DNA of 64,000 nucleotides from a virus, in IMG/VR virus record IMGVR_UViG_3300043331_001676, positions 1-64,000 of that record; one strand, 5' to 3'. A program made the translations under genes and the position numbers. Positions 22,959-30,590 of this stretch are shown piece after piece (position 1 is the stretch's first letter; every line of letters starts with the position of its first letter). The notes below the pieces were generated by a model. That model worked only from the letters and a program-made list of their open reading frames with translations, was not told the DNA's origin and made no database searches.

Positions 22959-24303
22959 TGAAGCAGTCCGCCAACTTGATACAGCCCTGGTCTGGCTCGA
23001 AGTACCGCAAGGCAACCGTCGCTATGGGTGGCATCGGCAGGAAGATGCGGTTCTGCGCCGGTGGTGGGGGAAAATTCCCCGGCCCGAACTGGCCCGGCGC
23101 GTTACCGGCGCGCTGCGTCAGGCAACCGGAGACAATCAAGCCGAACGGAGCATCAATGCCTGCATGAACCGGGCCGCTGAATTGGCCCTTGTCGCCTATG
23201 ACGGTGAGCCGGGGGAAACTTATCTCAAGCGGCTTTGCGAGGAGTCGAATGCCCCCTATGAAATGGCGCACAAGTCGGTCAGAGACGGCGAACTGGCCGC
23301 GACGAAAAAAGGCAAGAAACTGTACGTCACCGACCTGGCCTGGGCGCTGTGGCTGACAAGCTACCGTGAACGGCTGCTCACTCAAGGCGAGGTTCTGAAC
23401 GCGCTTGAAGGCGAAGTGGTCCTGACCAAGCGTGAGGCAATGAAATTTACCTGCCTGTCTGAAACTCATCTCGCCCGGTATTTACAGACCGGGGTTATCC
23501 AGGCGTGGCTGCTGCCGGGTATCAAAACCGGCAGGCCGGGAGAGTGGCTGGTGAGTAAAGCTTCAGCCGAAGCTTTTGTTCAGGCGCGTTCAGAAGGCCG
23601 GCTGCGGGCGCTGCTAGATCAAAACCCGAAGTATGTAGCCTTGAGAAACCAATTGACCGGCCAAATTGGCGGGCTGCGCCGGGCCGGCCGGTTAAACGAT
23701 GCCGACCCTCTGACAGAGCCGCAAAGCCTTTACCATCCCGGCTGCTTCACCATCAAGCAGGTGGCCTCTCACCTGGACCTATCTACCCAGGCCGTGCACG
23801 AGGCAATTGCCACTGGCCGGGTCAAAGCAAAAATCATCGTTAAAGGCGGCCGGCCACGCTACGCGATCACGCCGGAGGAGGCCCGGCGCTACGCCGGGCA
23901 GGTAAAGAGCCAGTCTGATACCGCTATCCGGCGCGACACCTGGTATCTGCGCCAGATTAAAGAGGCGAGACTGCTTACGGTACGCGACCTGGCCGAGCGC
24001 TGGCATAGATCGGAAGCGACGGTTCTTTTATGGGCCAAAAAAGCGGGTCTGCCGCGCCGCCGCTGGGGCCGGTACTGGGTCTTTGAACCGGAAGCTCTTG
24101 CTTCATTTGAAGCCACTAATTTCTTGACCCTGAGCGACCTGGCCCAGCGGTGGGGTAAATCTCCCGCTACGGCCGGGTTGTGGACCCGGCAGGCCGGATT
24201 ACCCAGACGCCGGTGGGGCCGGGGGTGGGTATTTGAGCTTGACGTTATCACCTCGTTTGAAACCAGGAAGGGAATTCAGGGTGAAGCAGTTAGATTTTCT
24301 TGA
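22942..24303 (+). CDS. Multi-helix-turn-helix DNA-binding protein with duplicated C-terminal domain
   Basis: 453 residues from the ATG at 22942 behind GGGAGG, inside the end of the ParB-like gene. At least four helix-turn-helix-like units are present: LTKREAMKFTCLSETHLARY, FTIKQVASHLDLSTQAVHEA, LTVRDLAERWHRSEATVLLW and LTLSDLAQRWGKSPATAGLW. The last two are followed by nearly identical KAGLPRRRWGR..VFE blocks, so the C-terminal unit is a tandem duplication of a MerR/excisionase-like wing. Coupled to ParB, it may be the companion that positions it or a late-gene regulator. Family not named. Confidence 0.7.
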   Translation: MPNLVDEAVRQLDTALVWLEVPQGNRRYGWHRQEDAVLRRWWGKIPRPELARRVTGALRQATGDNQAERSINACMNRAAELALVAYDGEPGETYLKRLCEESNAPYEMAHKSVRDGELAATKKGKKLYVTDLAWALWLTSYRERLLTQGEVLNALEGEVVLTKREAMKFTCLSETHLARYLQTGVIQAWLLPGIKTGRPGEWLVSKASAEAFVQARSEGRLRALLDQNPKYVALRNQLTGQIGGLRRAGRLNDADPLTEPQSLYHPGCFTIKQVASHLDLSTQAVHEAIATGRVKAKIIVKGGRPRYAITPEEARRYAGQVKSQSDTAIRRDTWYLRQIKEARLLTVRDLAERWHRSEATVLLWAKKAGLPRRRWGRYWVFEPEALASFEATNFLTLSDLAQRWGKSPATAGLWTRQAGLPRRRWGRGWVFELDVITSFETRKGIQGEAVRFS

Positions 24304-24574
24304 GATCGTGCAAAAGACCTCGTTCGACTTCAAACACCACCCTGATCCCGAAATGGTTTTTGGTGATTTAAAAGTGGGCGACTGGTTTCAGATAATTACC
24401 TGGGTTAGCGGGGAATGGCACACGATTTCTGAGGTTTTTGTTCGGGTGGATCAATCTGATGTTTCATTTCCTAACAGCATCGCTCTTGAACGCGACAGGC
24501 GGTATCCTTACCGGCTCGCCACAACCTCATTTTTTAAAGATGTGCCGGTCAGGCTGGTAATAAAATCTGCATAA
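24281..24574 (+). CDS. Hypothetical protein
   Basis: 97 residues from a GTG at 24281 after AATTCAGG, overlapping the previous gene by 23 bases. Beta-rich (GDWFQIITWVSGEWHTISEVFV) with alternating hydrophobics, possibly a small barrel. Not recognised. Confidence 0.55.
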   Translation: MKQLDFLEIVQKTSFDFKHHPDPEMVFGDLKVGDWFQIITWVSGEWHTISEVFVRVDQSDVSFPNSIALERDRRYPYRLATTSFFKDVPVRLVIKSA

Positions 24575-24604
24575 TTCAAGTAAAAAGAGACGAAGGATCC
24601 CAAT

Positions 24605-24865
24605 ATGTCCCCTCTCCGAATCCAGCAAAAAATAGTCCACCTCAGCCGGCTGCTCAGAGACCTCTCGATGCGCTATACCATCGCCTGCCTGGGGGATGAG
24701 CACGAGGAGGCCCGCCGGCTGGGGGCCGAGGCTCACGAGATCCGTTTTGAGATTTTGCGGCTCAAGCGCGCCTACCAGGATGAAGTGTCGCTCAGGGCAG
24801 AGCAGGCGGCGGCGGTGGCCGAAGCCTGCCGGATCATGGGAGCCGTGGCAGATACCCGGTCATAA
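24605..24865 (+). CDS. Small helical protein
   Basis: 86 residues, two amphipathic helices with Arg/Glu-rich surfaces; coiled-coil-like; not recognised. GAAGGA precedes the start. Lies between the HTH gene and the Cas4-like nuclease. Confidence 0.6.
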   Translation: MSPLRIQQKIVHLSRLLRDLSMRYTIACLGDEHEEARRLGAEAHEIRFEILRLKRAYQDEVSLRAEQAAAVAEACRIMGAVADTRS

Positions 24866-24892
24866 TCTTTATCCAAAGCACAAGGAGGCTTT

Positions 24893-25504
24893 ATGAACGC
24901 AATCACTCTCAAGCAAAGCCTGGTCGAGGCATTACGCGATAAATCCGGCCTGGAGCAGCACCGGCCCTACCTGGGGATGAGCAGTATCTACTACTGCCCG
25001 CGCAAGCTCTATTTTGATTTTGTCGAGGGCCGGCAGTCATTTACGGATAGGGATCACTATTACTGCTGGCTGGGCTATATGTACGAGGACAGGCTCAAGC
25101 AGCTTCTGGGCGAACAGGTCCAGTATAGGCCCATCGAGATCGTGGCCGAGTGGGATGCGCGCTTCCGGGGACACGCCGACTACCAGTTCGACAGCGCCCT
25201 GGTCGAGATCAAGTCTACCAACTGGGACAAGTATCAGAAGATCGTCGCCGACCGCAGGCCCGACCCGGCTCACGTGGCCCAGGTCCAGATGTATCTCCGC
25301 CACGGCGGCTGGCCGGCCTGCTTCATGATCTATATCGCGCGGGATGTGCCGCCGCGCGAGTGGCAGGCATTCCCGCTCTGGATTTTTGAGATCGGGCCGG
25401 ACCCGGCCCTGGCTGACACGCTGGACCAGAAGGCCCGTCGTATCCTGATGGCCGTAGATAAAGGGCTTCCGCCGAACTGCATTTGTAACTGGTGCCGGCG
25501 GTAG
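24893..25504 (+). CDS. Cas4-like 4Fe-4S PD-(D/E)XK nuclease
   Basis: 203 residues. CPRKLYF (Cys35) near the N-terminus and CICNWC near residues 195-200 provide four Cys for an iron-sulfur cluster. The nuclease core GHADYQF...ALVEIKST gives the Asp and Glu-x-Lys, and QVQMYLRHGG is the QxxxY-type helix of the RecB/Cas4 group. Such enzymes are 5'-3' or end-processing exonucleases; in phages they often replace lambda Exo beside an annealing protein, so a partnership with the Sak4-like ATPase (4052-5194) is plausible. No CRISPR array or other cas gene is present. AAGGAGG ribosome site. Confidence 0.85.
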   Translation: MNAITLKQSLVEALRDKSGLEQHRPYLGMSSIYYCPRKLYFDFVEGRQSFTDRDHYYCWLGYMYEDRLKQLLGEQVQYRPIEIVAEWDARFRGHADYQFDSALVEIKSTNWDKYQKIVADRRPDPAHVAQVQMYLRHGGWPACFMIYIARDVPPREWQAFPLWIFEIGPDPALADTLDQKARRILMAVDKGLPPNCICNWCRR

Positions 25505-25555
25505 GGTGGAATTCCAAACGCGCGTTTTGATTTCTTGTAGCCATAGGATTATCCG

Positions 25556-26209
25556 ATGAAGAACCCACAGATAGACACCTTACTGCAAGCAGCCAGAGCC
25601 ACTAACATTCCAGCCGCCTGGTCTGGCGGCTGGTTTGTCGAGAAAACCCAACTCAAATTGCCGCAGCCTGTCTCGTACAGAGGGGGGATAAGGCTCCTGT
25701 CACCCGGAATCTACACGGCTCTTTTCCGAATGACCGACTCGACCATGATGAATTGGCCGCCGGGCGAGGTCGTAATGGAAGATACGCCCTTCGAGTTAAA
25801 AACCCATCTTGAGTTTATGCTCAAAGCAAGGGGCAGCATCCTTGTGACCGGCCTCGGCCTGGGCTGCGTCACGCGCGGCCTGCTGGCAAATCCAGCCGTG
25901 AACCATGTCACCTGCATCGAGAAATCAGCCGACGTTCTAAAGCTGGTGCAGCCTTATATGCCCCAGACCAACCGGCTGTCCATCATCCACGCCGATGCCC
26001 TGGAGTGGACAACGACGACAACTCAAACCTTTGACTACGCCTGGCACGACATATGGTCGAATCGAGATGCCGGCGAGCCTCATCTTGATGAGCTGCACAC
26101 TCATCTAATTTTCAACTGCCGCGACAAAGTGAGGAACCAGGGCGCGTGGAAATACGCACGAGAAGCCAAACGGTTCCTGGCAGCTAAACAGATGAAGCTG
26201 ATGGCTTAA
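25556..26209 (+). CDS. Class I SAM-dependent methyltransferase (spermidine-synthase-like fold)
   Basis: 217 residues. Motif I is SILVTGLGLGCVTRG (about residues 98-108), followed by an acidic strand end VTCIEKS and the DALEW and FDYAWHDIW motifs, the latter being where a catalytic or substrate-binding Asp sits. The closest fold class is spermidine-synthase-like methyltransferases common on phages. The substrate cannot be told. AACGCGCGTT (25517-25526) lies in the gap before the gene. Confidence 0.7.
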   Translation: MKNPQIDTLLQAARATNIPAAWSGGWFVEKTQLKLPQPVSYRGGIRLLSPGIYTALFRMTDSTMMNWPPGEVVMEDTPFELKTHLEFMLKARGSILVTGLGLGCVTRGLLANPAVNHVTCIEKSADVLKLVQPYMPQTNRLSIIHADALEWTTTTTQTFDYAWHDIWSNRDAGEPHLDELHTHLIFNCRDKVRNQGAWKYAREAKRFLAAKQMKLMA

Positions 26210-26222
26210 TATCAAAATCCGG

Positions 26223-26471
26223 GCCGGTGAGGCAGCAAGCCGCCGGCAACACCCAGGCTGCAAAACAAAGACCCCCACACCAGGAATAACCCGGTGTAGG
26301 GGACGGTCACAGAACGACCGGAGCGGGCAGAGCGGGGAGTATGGGAAGGGTCGGGAGAGTACGCTCGCCTTCACGGTCGAGAGTACGGCACTAACGAGAG
26401 TGCCGGGAGGGTGATTGTGACTGATCTCATCCTACAACCAATTGGTTTGCTGTTCAACCCCAATTATTGGG
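26223..26471 (+). ncRNA. Candidate structured RNA between two genes
   Basis: The 330-base gap from 26210 holds no credible gene but five hairpins: GCCGG..GGC-N5-GCC..CCGGC (26223-26247), CCCCACACC with GGTGTAGGGG (about 26273-26302), CGGTC-ACAGAAC-GACCG (26304-26320), GGCACT-AACGAG-AGTGCC (26387-26404) and CCCCAA-TTA-TTGGGG (26457-26471). GAGAGTACG occurs twice (near 26355 and 26380). Dense local pairing without coding potential suggests a noncoding RNA or a long leader for the genes from 26538. Confidence 0.5.
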
Positions 26472-26537
26472 GGTACTAAGGATAAGTTCGCAGGCCGGTC
26501 TCCCAGAATTATAAACGAGTGTTAGGAGATTTAAGTG

Positions 26538-26918
26538 ATGCCATTTTCTCAAGAGGACCTTATCAGGGGCTTCGGCGACAAACTGTTTGGCCTGCTCACA
26601 ATGACCCAGGCCGACCTGGAAGCGATCCAGGCGCGGGTAGAGGCGGCGACACCGGGGCCGTGGGAAGGGCGACCAAGGCTTTTGCATAATGGTCGGGAGA
26701 TAAGCTGCGAGATCGTGGGGAATATACATCCCGGCTGGGCTACCCCGGTCTGTCAGCTTTCACCCGGCTTTGCCTGGTACGAAAATGACAAAGATTTTTT
26801 GACCAGTGCCCGCACCGACATCCCCGCCCTCCTGGCCGAGATCGAGGCCCTGCGCCGGGCCTGCTACCATTACGCTACCCAGATGGGGCGATGGGGTGAG
26901 AAGGGCAAGAAAAAATGA
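26538..26918 (+). CDS. Phage protein of the EAxxATPGPW type
   Basis: 126 residues from the ATG at 26538 (GTG at 26535 also possible) behind GGAG. The pattern EAATPGPWE...DKDFLTSARTDIPALLAEIEALR is seen in many phage and prophage proteins of unknown function (Ea22-like end). Overlaps the TGT-like gene by 4 bases, so the two are co-translated. Confidence 0.7.
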   Translation: MPFSQEDLIRGFGDKLFGLLTMTQADLEAIQARVEAATPGPWEGRPRLLHNGREISCEIVGNIHPGWATPVCQLSPGFAWYENDKDFLTSARTDIPALLAEIEALRRACYHYATQMGRWGEKGKKK

Positions 26919-28033
26919 CCGGCTACTTCGGCGTCATCGGCAACCGCGACTACATCAAGATCAAGGGTGAGCGCCGGCCCTTCTGGGAGTTCCTGGACCG
27001 GCAGCCGGCCGGCTGGCTGTGCTCGCTGGCCTACAGTAGAACTGATGTGCCGGCTGCGCCGATGATCTGGGACTGCGGAGCCTGGAGCTACAAGGCCCAG
27101 GAATCGCCCCGGCTGGGCAAAACAGAAGTCACCCCGGCCTGGGCTGCCGGCCAGTATACCCAACTGGCCCGCCCCGGCGATTTCGCCGTCGCCCCCGACC
27201 ATATGCTTATCCCCTTCGCGGGGGTGGACATCGAGGCTCGCCGGCACTTCAACCGCGCCTCGGCCCTGACCTTCATCGAACTCTGCCCGGCCCACCTGCG
27301 CCCGATGGCCGCCGTCCACGGCCTGAGTTTGGCTGAACGAATCGAGAACGCGCGTTTTCTTATGGATGCCGGCTACCACACGCTGGCCCTGGGCGGCCTC
27401 GCGGGGCAGGCGAATAAACGACAGATGATTTTTGAAGTGGTCGGCGCGATCCGCCGTGAATTCCCCGGCGTCTGGCTGCATGTCCTGGGCCTGTCGTCGC
27501 CGGGCTATGCGGCTGAGTGGCAGCGAATAGGGGTGGACAGTTTCGACGGGGCCAGCCACTTCAAGCAAGCCTTCACTGCCGGCAAGTTCTTTATGGAGCA
27601 GGACGGCAAGCTCGCCGGCTACCAGGCGGCCCGGCCTGGCCAGCCTGTCACGGCCCCGGCTTGCGACTGCCTGGCCTGCCTGCGGCTGCGGGCTGAAGGC
27701 GTGGACACCCGGAGCTACGGCTCCAACGAGCATAATATGGGCCGGGCCGCGCACAATCTGAACCAGTTGATGAGGGCTATTGACATCCAGGCCGTGCGCT
27801 CCCCCAGTTTCCCGCTAGATTGCCCGACCGGGGCAGCCGGCCGGCGAGATAACCGCTTGCCGCGCCACTGCGCGGGCTGCCGGTCCTTTCAGGAGAAGGG
27901 CGGCCTACGATGTGTGTACCCTGATTTTGCCAACGATCATCTTGAATTCATCCAGGCTCACCTGGCTCGGACTGGATCGCTGAAAGAGATCGAGTGGACC
28001 CTGCGTGGTGATAACCGGCCCGGGGTCAGGTAA
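26915..28033 (+). CDS. TGT-superfamily transglycosylase, DpdA-like (7-deazaguanine insertion)
   Basis: 372 residues. Three signatures of tRNA-guanine transglycosylase are visible: GGLAG at 160-164 (substrate loop), DSFD at 208-211 corresponding to the region of the nucleophilic Asp, and a zinc site C250-x-C252-x2-C255-x24-H280. A second Cys/His cluster (PRHCAGC...C) lies near 310-330. Length and an APD motif near 93-95 fit the DpdA branch, which swaps guanine in DNA for a 7-deazaguanine such as preQ0. No queuosine-pathway synthesis gene (queC, D, E, folE) is in the window, so the base would come from the host. DNA rather than tRNA as target is inferred from phage context. Confidence 0.75.
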   Translation: MTGYFGVIGNRDYIKIKGERRPFWEFLDRQPAGWLCSLAYSRTDVPAAPMIWDCGAWSYKAQESPRLGKTEVTPAWAAGQYTQLARPGDFAVAPDHMLIPFAGVDIEARRHFNRASALTFIELCPAHLRPMAAVHGLSLAERIENARFLMDAGYHTLALGGLAGQANKRQMIFEVVGAIRREFPGVWLHVLGLSSPGYAAEWQRIGVDSFDGASHFKQAFTAGKFFMEQDGKLAGYQAARPGQPVTAPACDCLACLRLRAEGVDTRSYGSNEHNMGRAAHNLNQLMRAIDIQAVRSPSFPLDCPTGAAGRRDNRLPRHCAGCRSFQEKGGLRCVYPDFANDHLEFIQAHLARTGSLKEIEWTLRGDNRPGVR

Positions 28034-28047
28034 TTGGAGTTAAAGTT

Positions 28048-28404
28048 ATGAGCACCCTCGACCAATACCGCTTAGGCTACGCGCTCAAAAGCAAGCGGTC
28101 CGGCCTGGACCTGAACCTGCGCGAGGTGGCCGCTGCCACCGGCATCAGCACTTCGACCCTGTCGCGGGTCGAGAACGGCAAGGGCCACCTGCTGCAAATA
28201 GATACCTTTCTGGCCCTGTGCGACTGGCTGGGGGCGGACCCGGCCAGCTTCATCGTGCCCGGTACGGAAGCAAACAGCGCACCCGAAATGGGCGACCTGG
28301 AGGAGATTGAGGTCCGGCTGCGGGCCTGCCTGGAAGCGCCGGCGCTGTGTAAGGCTATCGCCGAAGTCATCCGGCTGATCAGGCTTGAGCAAGCAAATTC
28401 ATAA
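28048..28404 (+). CDS. XRE-family regulator
   Basis: 118 residues. Helix-turn-helix at about residues 22-45 (LREVAAATGISTSTLSRVE), followed by a short helical tail. It lies between the TGT-like gene and its neighbour and may control this group. It is a different subgroup from the immunity regulators at 7949-9071. Confidence 0.8.
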   Translation: MSTLDQYRLGYALKSKRSGLDLNLREVAAATGISTSTLSRVENGKGHLLQIDTFLALCDWLGADPASFIVPGTEANSAPEMGDLEEIEVRLRACLEAPALCKAIAEVIRLIRLEQANS

Positions 28405-28421
28405 GAACGGAGGATCATCGA

Positions 28422-29126
28422 ATGTTACCTGTACTGATCGGCTGCCGGGGCAATGACCCAGATGCGCCCAAACTGCTGAAAGCTGAGGGCTGGCGTTATG
28501 GTTTTCGGAGTGATGCAACGCCTTACGGCTGGCCTTACTTCGTAGACATCAAATGGTGTGATTATATTTGGTCTAGCCATTTGGCAGTCATTCGTGAATG
28601 GCGGCCCGTAATAGCGATGGTAGCCGATTATGAATCTCTGACTCGGCAATCTTTTATGTTAGCCCAGATTCGTGACATCTCTTCTCTGGGTGTTCGGCCT
28701 ATGGTTTGCCCCAAGTTTTCAGGCGCAGTAGCCGACATTCCAAAAGGTTGCATTGTGGCTGTTTCTGTACCAACCGATTATGCCGGCTTCTTACCTGAAC
28801 CAAGCGAGGTCAAGGGGCGAGAGTTGCATCTTCTCGGCGGCCATCCTGACCAATTTAGGGTGCTGATTCAGCGATATAATCAAAGCAAAGTAGTAAGTAT
28901 TGATTGTTCGGCTATTTTTCAAAAGGCGCAATTTGGGGCTTTTTGGAGCGCAAAACGAAACACATGGAGACATGTGAAGCATCGCTTTTCTACTCACGCA
29001 CTTACCAGAATGAGTGCAAGGCAAGTCACTACATATCTGGGTCAACCCCCTAAGTTATTCCTAAAACAGAGGAAGCGGCTGTACCAGGTTGGCTTCGAGC
29101 TGAAGCCTTCATTGTTTCAAATTTAA
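28422..29126 (+). CDS. Uncharacterised phage protein next to TGT-like gene (DUF6610-like?)
   Basis: 234 residues, strong GGAGG site. Repeated beta-strand/helix units with LHLLGGHPDQFRVLIQRY and VVSIDCSAI suggest a TIM-barrel-like protein. From memory this resembles an uncharacterised family (possibly DUF6610) found beside TGT-like genes; I cannot confirm the name. Base composition is clearly AT-richer than neighbours, a sign of separate transfer. A role as partner of the transglycosylase is an inference from proximity. Confidence 0.5.
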   Translation: MLPVLIGCRGNDPDAPKLLKAEGWRYGFRSDATPYGWPYFVDIKWCDYIWSSHLAVIREWRPVIAMVADYESLTRQSFMLAQIRDISSLGVRPMVCPKFSGAVADIPKGCIVAVSVPTDYAGFLPEPSEVKGRELHLLGGHPDQFRVLIQRYNQSKVVSIDCSAIFQKAQFGAFWSAKRNTWRHVKHRFSTHALTRMSARQVTTYLGQPPKLFLKQRKRLYQVGFELKPSLFQI

Positions 29127-29134
29127 CCCTGATT

Positions 29135-29854
29135 ATGGAGAAGCAATTTATGGAGAAGCAATCAACAAACTTTAAAAAGCACAAAGACGATGAATTTTTT
29201 GACCGCATTGACCTGATAGAAAAACGCACCGGCCAGCCGCTGATCCGGCTGATCGTCGTTCCCCGCTACAAGACAAGCGGCTTAAGTGGGGACGAGTGGC
29301 GCATTAGCGGGCAGATTCAAATCAACAAAGGAAGCCGTTGGGAGCACTTTGACCGGCACTTCCTCGACCTGGAAACGGCGACGATAGGGCTGTATCCGGC
29401 CATCTTTGGCCATCCCAGGTTGCACCAGGTCAGCATTGCCCACGCCGACTTTTACCGTAAAGGGGTTAAGGTCTACGAGTCCACATACGACGGCAAGCTG
29501 CTGCCCCTGATTCACGTCGCCGGCCACCTGCCCTGGGCCTTCATCCTGGCCCGTGAAAATGTGGAGCCGGGAAATTGGGACGAGTTCTGTTTTCAGCCCA
29601 GTTGCTCAGCCGAGGCGGTTTCGACCTATCAGTTGAAATACGAGTATTGCCACCGGGGCCATAAAACCAAGCCTGTAACCGGCCCATATCATCGCCGGTT
29701 CTGCAAGCGGCATTTGAGGCGTGGCAACTGCGGCCTGGAAGATGCGGATGAGAATTACATCGTCATCGAAGGCCTCGGTCCCGACCAGGCCGAGGGCTGG
29801 GAGGAAGACGCCAGGCCGGCTGTATTTGGCGGGTTTATTGATTTAGCAAAGTAG
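29135..29854 (+). CDS. Hypothetical protein with a Cys/His cluster
   Basis: 239 residues, or 234 from the second ATG at 29150: the start is tandemly duplicated (ATGGAGAAGCAA twice within 29135-29161). A C-terminal set CxxxxC...CHRGHK...RFCKRH...C (about residues 155-205) suggests a zinc-binding domain. The N-terminal part is alpha/beta. Not recognised. Confidence 0.6.
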   Translation: MEKQFMEKQSTNFKKHKDDEFFDRIDLIEKRTGQPLIRLIVVPRYKTSGLSGDEWRISGQIQINKGSRWEHFDRHFLDLETATIGLYPAIFGHPRLHQVSIAHADFYRKGVKVYESTYDGKLLPLIHVAGHLPWAFILARENVEPGNWDEFCFQPSCSAEAVSTYQLKYEYCHRGHKTKPVTGPYHRRFCKRHLRRGNCGLEDADENYIVIEGLGPDQAEGWEEDARPAVFGGFIDLAK

Positions 29855-29876
29855 TTAGCCAGGAGGAAAACCAGGA

Positions 29877-30128
29877 ATGAACATTGACACAGGCCATTTG
29901 GTAGACACATCGGGAATGACGCCGGAGGAGCTGCTGGGGCTGCGCCAGGTCGGCTATGAGGAAGTCCCGCCCGGGCTCAGCCGGGCGGCCCGGCGGGCGC
30001 TGGCGGGCAAGAAGGAAACAAAGATCAGCCTGACTTCAGGCGGCCAGCTTTCCCGGTGGGCGGCGGCGAAGCGGAAGGCGCGCCGGAAGATGGCGAAGGA
30101 GTCGAGAAGGAAGAATAGGGGGAAATGA
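29877..30128 (+). CDS. Small basic protein
   Basis: 83 residues. An acidic N-terminal half (MTPEELLGLRQVGYEEVP) and a very basic tail (AAAKRKARRKMAKESRRKN) suggest nucleic-acid binding. AGGAGG site. Its stop overlaps the next start. Not recognised. Confidence 0.6.
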   Translation: MNIDTGHLVDTSGMTPEELLGLRQVGYEEVPPGLSRAARRALAGKKETKISLTSGGQLSRWAAAKRKARRKMAKESRRKNRGK

Positions 30129-30189
30129 TCGTCATCTTCAAGTGCGCCAGCGAGGGGGAAATGATCGTCATCTTCAAGTGCGCCAGCGA
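30118..30189 (+). repeat. Perfect 36-base tandem duplication over a start codon
   Basis: Two identical 36-base units, 30118-30153 and 30154-30189, each with GGGGGA, ATG and the first codons of the same gene (MIVIFKCASE). The duplication keeps frame and doubles both ribosome site and start codon. Confidence 0.9.
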
Positions 30190-30370
30190 GCACTGCCTCC
30201 AGCAGTTTACCGAGGAATGGCCGCTCTCCTCCCTTTTGGGTCACTTTCTCCAGGGCCGAGTGGTACAGTGTCCGACCTGCGGCCTTCGGCAACTGCTGCA
30301 TCCACCGCAGCCGGCCACGGCCATCGTGGTCAGTATTGATCCGGTTGACCCCAAAAAACCTATTGCCTAA
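30125..30370 (+). CDS. Small zinc-binding protein with duplicated N-terminus
   Basis: 81 residues from the ATG at 30125, or 69 from the duplicate at 30161. MIVIFKCASE is repeated. Later CPTCG with the earlier FKC and EHC residues provides a likely zinc ribbon. Probably the original gene started at the second copy. Not recognised as a family. Confidence 0.6.
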   Translation: MIVIFKCASEGEMIVIFKCASEHCLQQFTEEWPLSSLLGHFLQGRVVQCPTCGLRQLLHPPQPATAIVVSIDPVDPKKPIA

Positions 30371-30391
30371 TCTTTCCACCTGTGATAGACT
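30363..30391 (+). promoter_or_regulatory. Promoter with extended -10 before the small RNA and late region
   Basis: -35 TTGCCT (30363-30368), 17-base spacer, TGTGATAGACT with -10 TAGACT (30386-30391). Downstream sequence AACCAAGCGGCGG is shared with the promoter at 42962-42990, whose transcript also begins at AAGCGGCGG. Confidence 0.6.
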
Positions 30392-30394
30392 CAT

Positions 30395-30518
30395 AACCAA
30401 GCGGCGGGTAGTCCATCATTGGCTACTCTTGCCGCTTCGTTTTAAAAGCGCCAAAGCTTTTGGGACGAAATCTAAAAGCACCTCGGACAACCCGCCGCCG
30501 TCCGAGGTGTGCTTTTTT
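30395..30518 (+). ncRNA. Candidate small RNA with three hairpins
   Basis: Transcript expected from the promoter at 30363-30391. Hairpins: AAGCGGC...GCCGCTT (about 30397-30438), AAAAGC-GCCAA-AGCTTTT (about 30444-30461) and the terminator at 30477-30518. No ORF with a ribosome site is seen. It could be a regulatory RNA or a leader whose terminator controls the late operon. Confidence 0.45.
30477..30518 (+). terminator. Rho-independent terminator
   Basis: AGCACCTCGGAC paired with GTCCGAGGTGTGCT around an 11-base loop, then a run of six T. It separates the early rightward genes from the late region. Confidence 0.85.
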
Positions 30519-30522
30519 AAAA

Positions 30523-30550
30523 GGATGAAGGATGAAGGATGAAGGATGAA
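30523..30550 (+). repeat. Four tandem GGATGAA repeats
   Basis: Four perfect 7-base units directly after the terminator, of the same nature as the GTAGTAG and CCGTCTA repeats in other gaps. Contains GGATG words but no obvious start. Confidence 0.85.
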
Positions 30551-30590
30551 ATAAAGAAAATGTTCCCCCTCACTCCTCATCCCTCTAAAG

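Noticed and set aside
24893-25504. CRISPR locus because of the Cas4-like gene
   Set aside because: No repeat-spacer array or other cas gene; Cas4-like nucleases are common phage recombination enzymes.
26105-26374. ORF on the minus strand across the structured gap
   Set aside because: Composition like a shadow, no ribosome site, and overlaps the methyltransferase end; the region is better explained as RNA structure.
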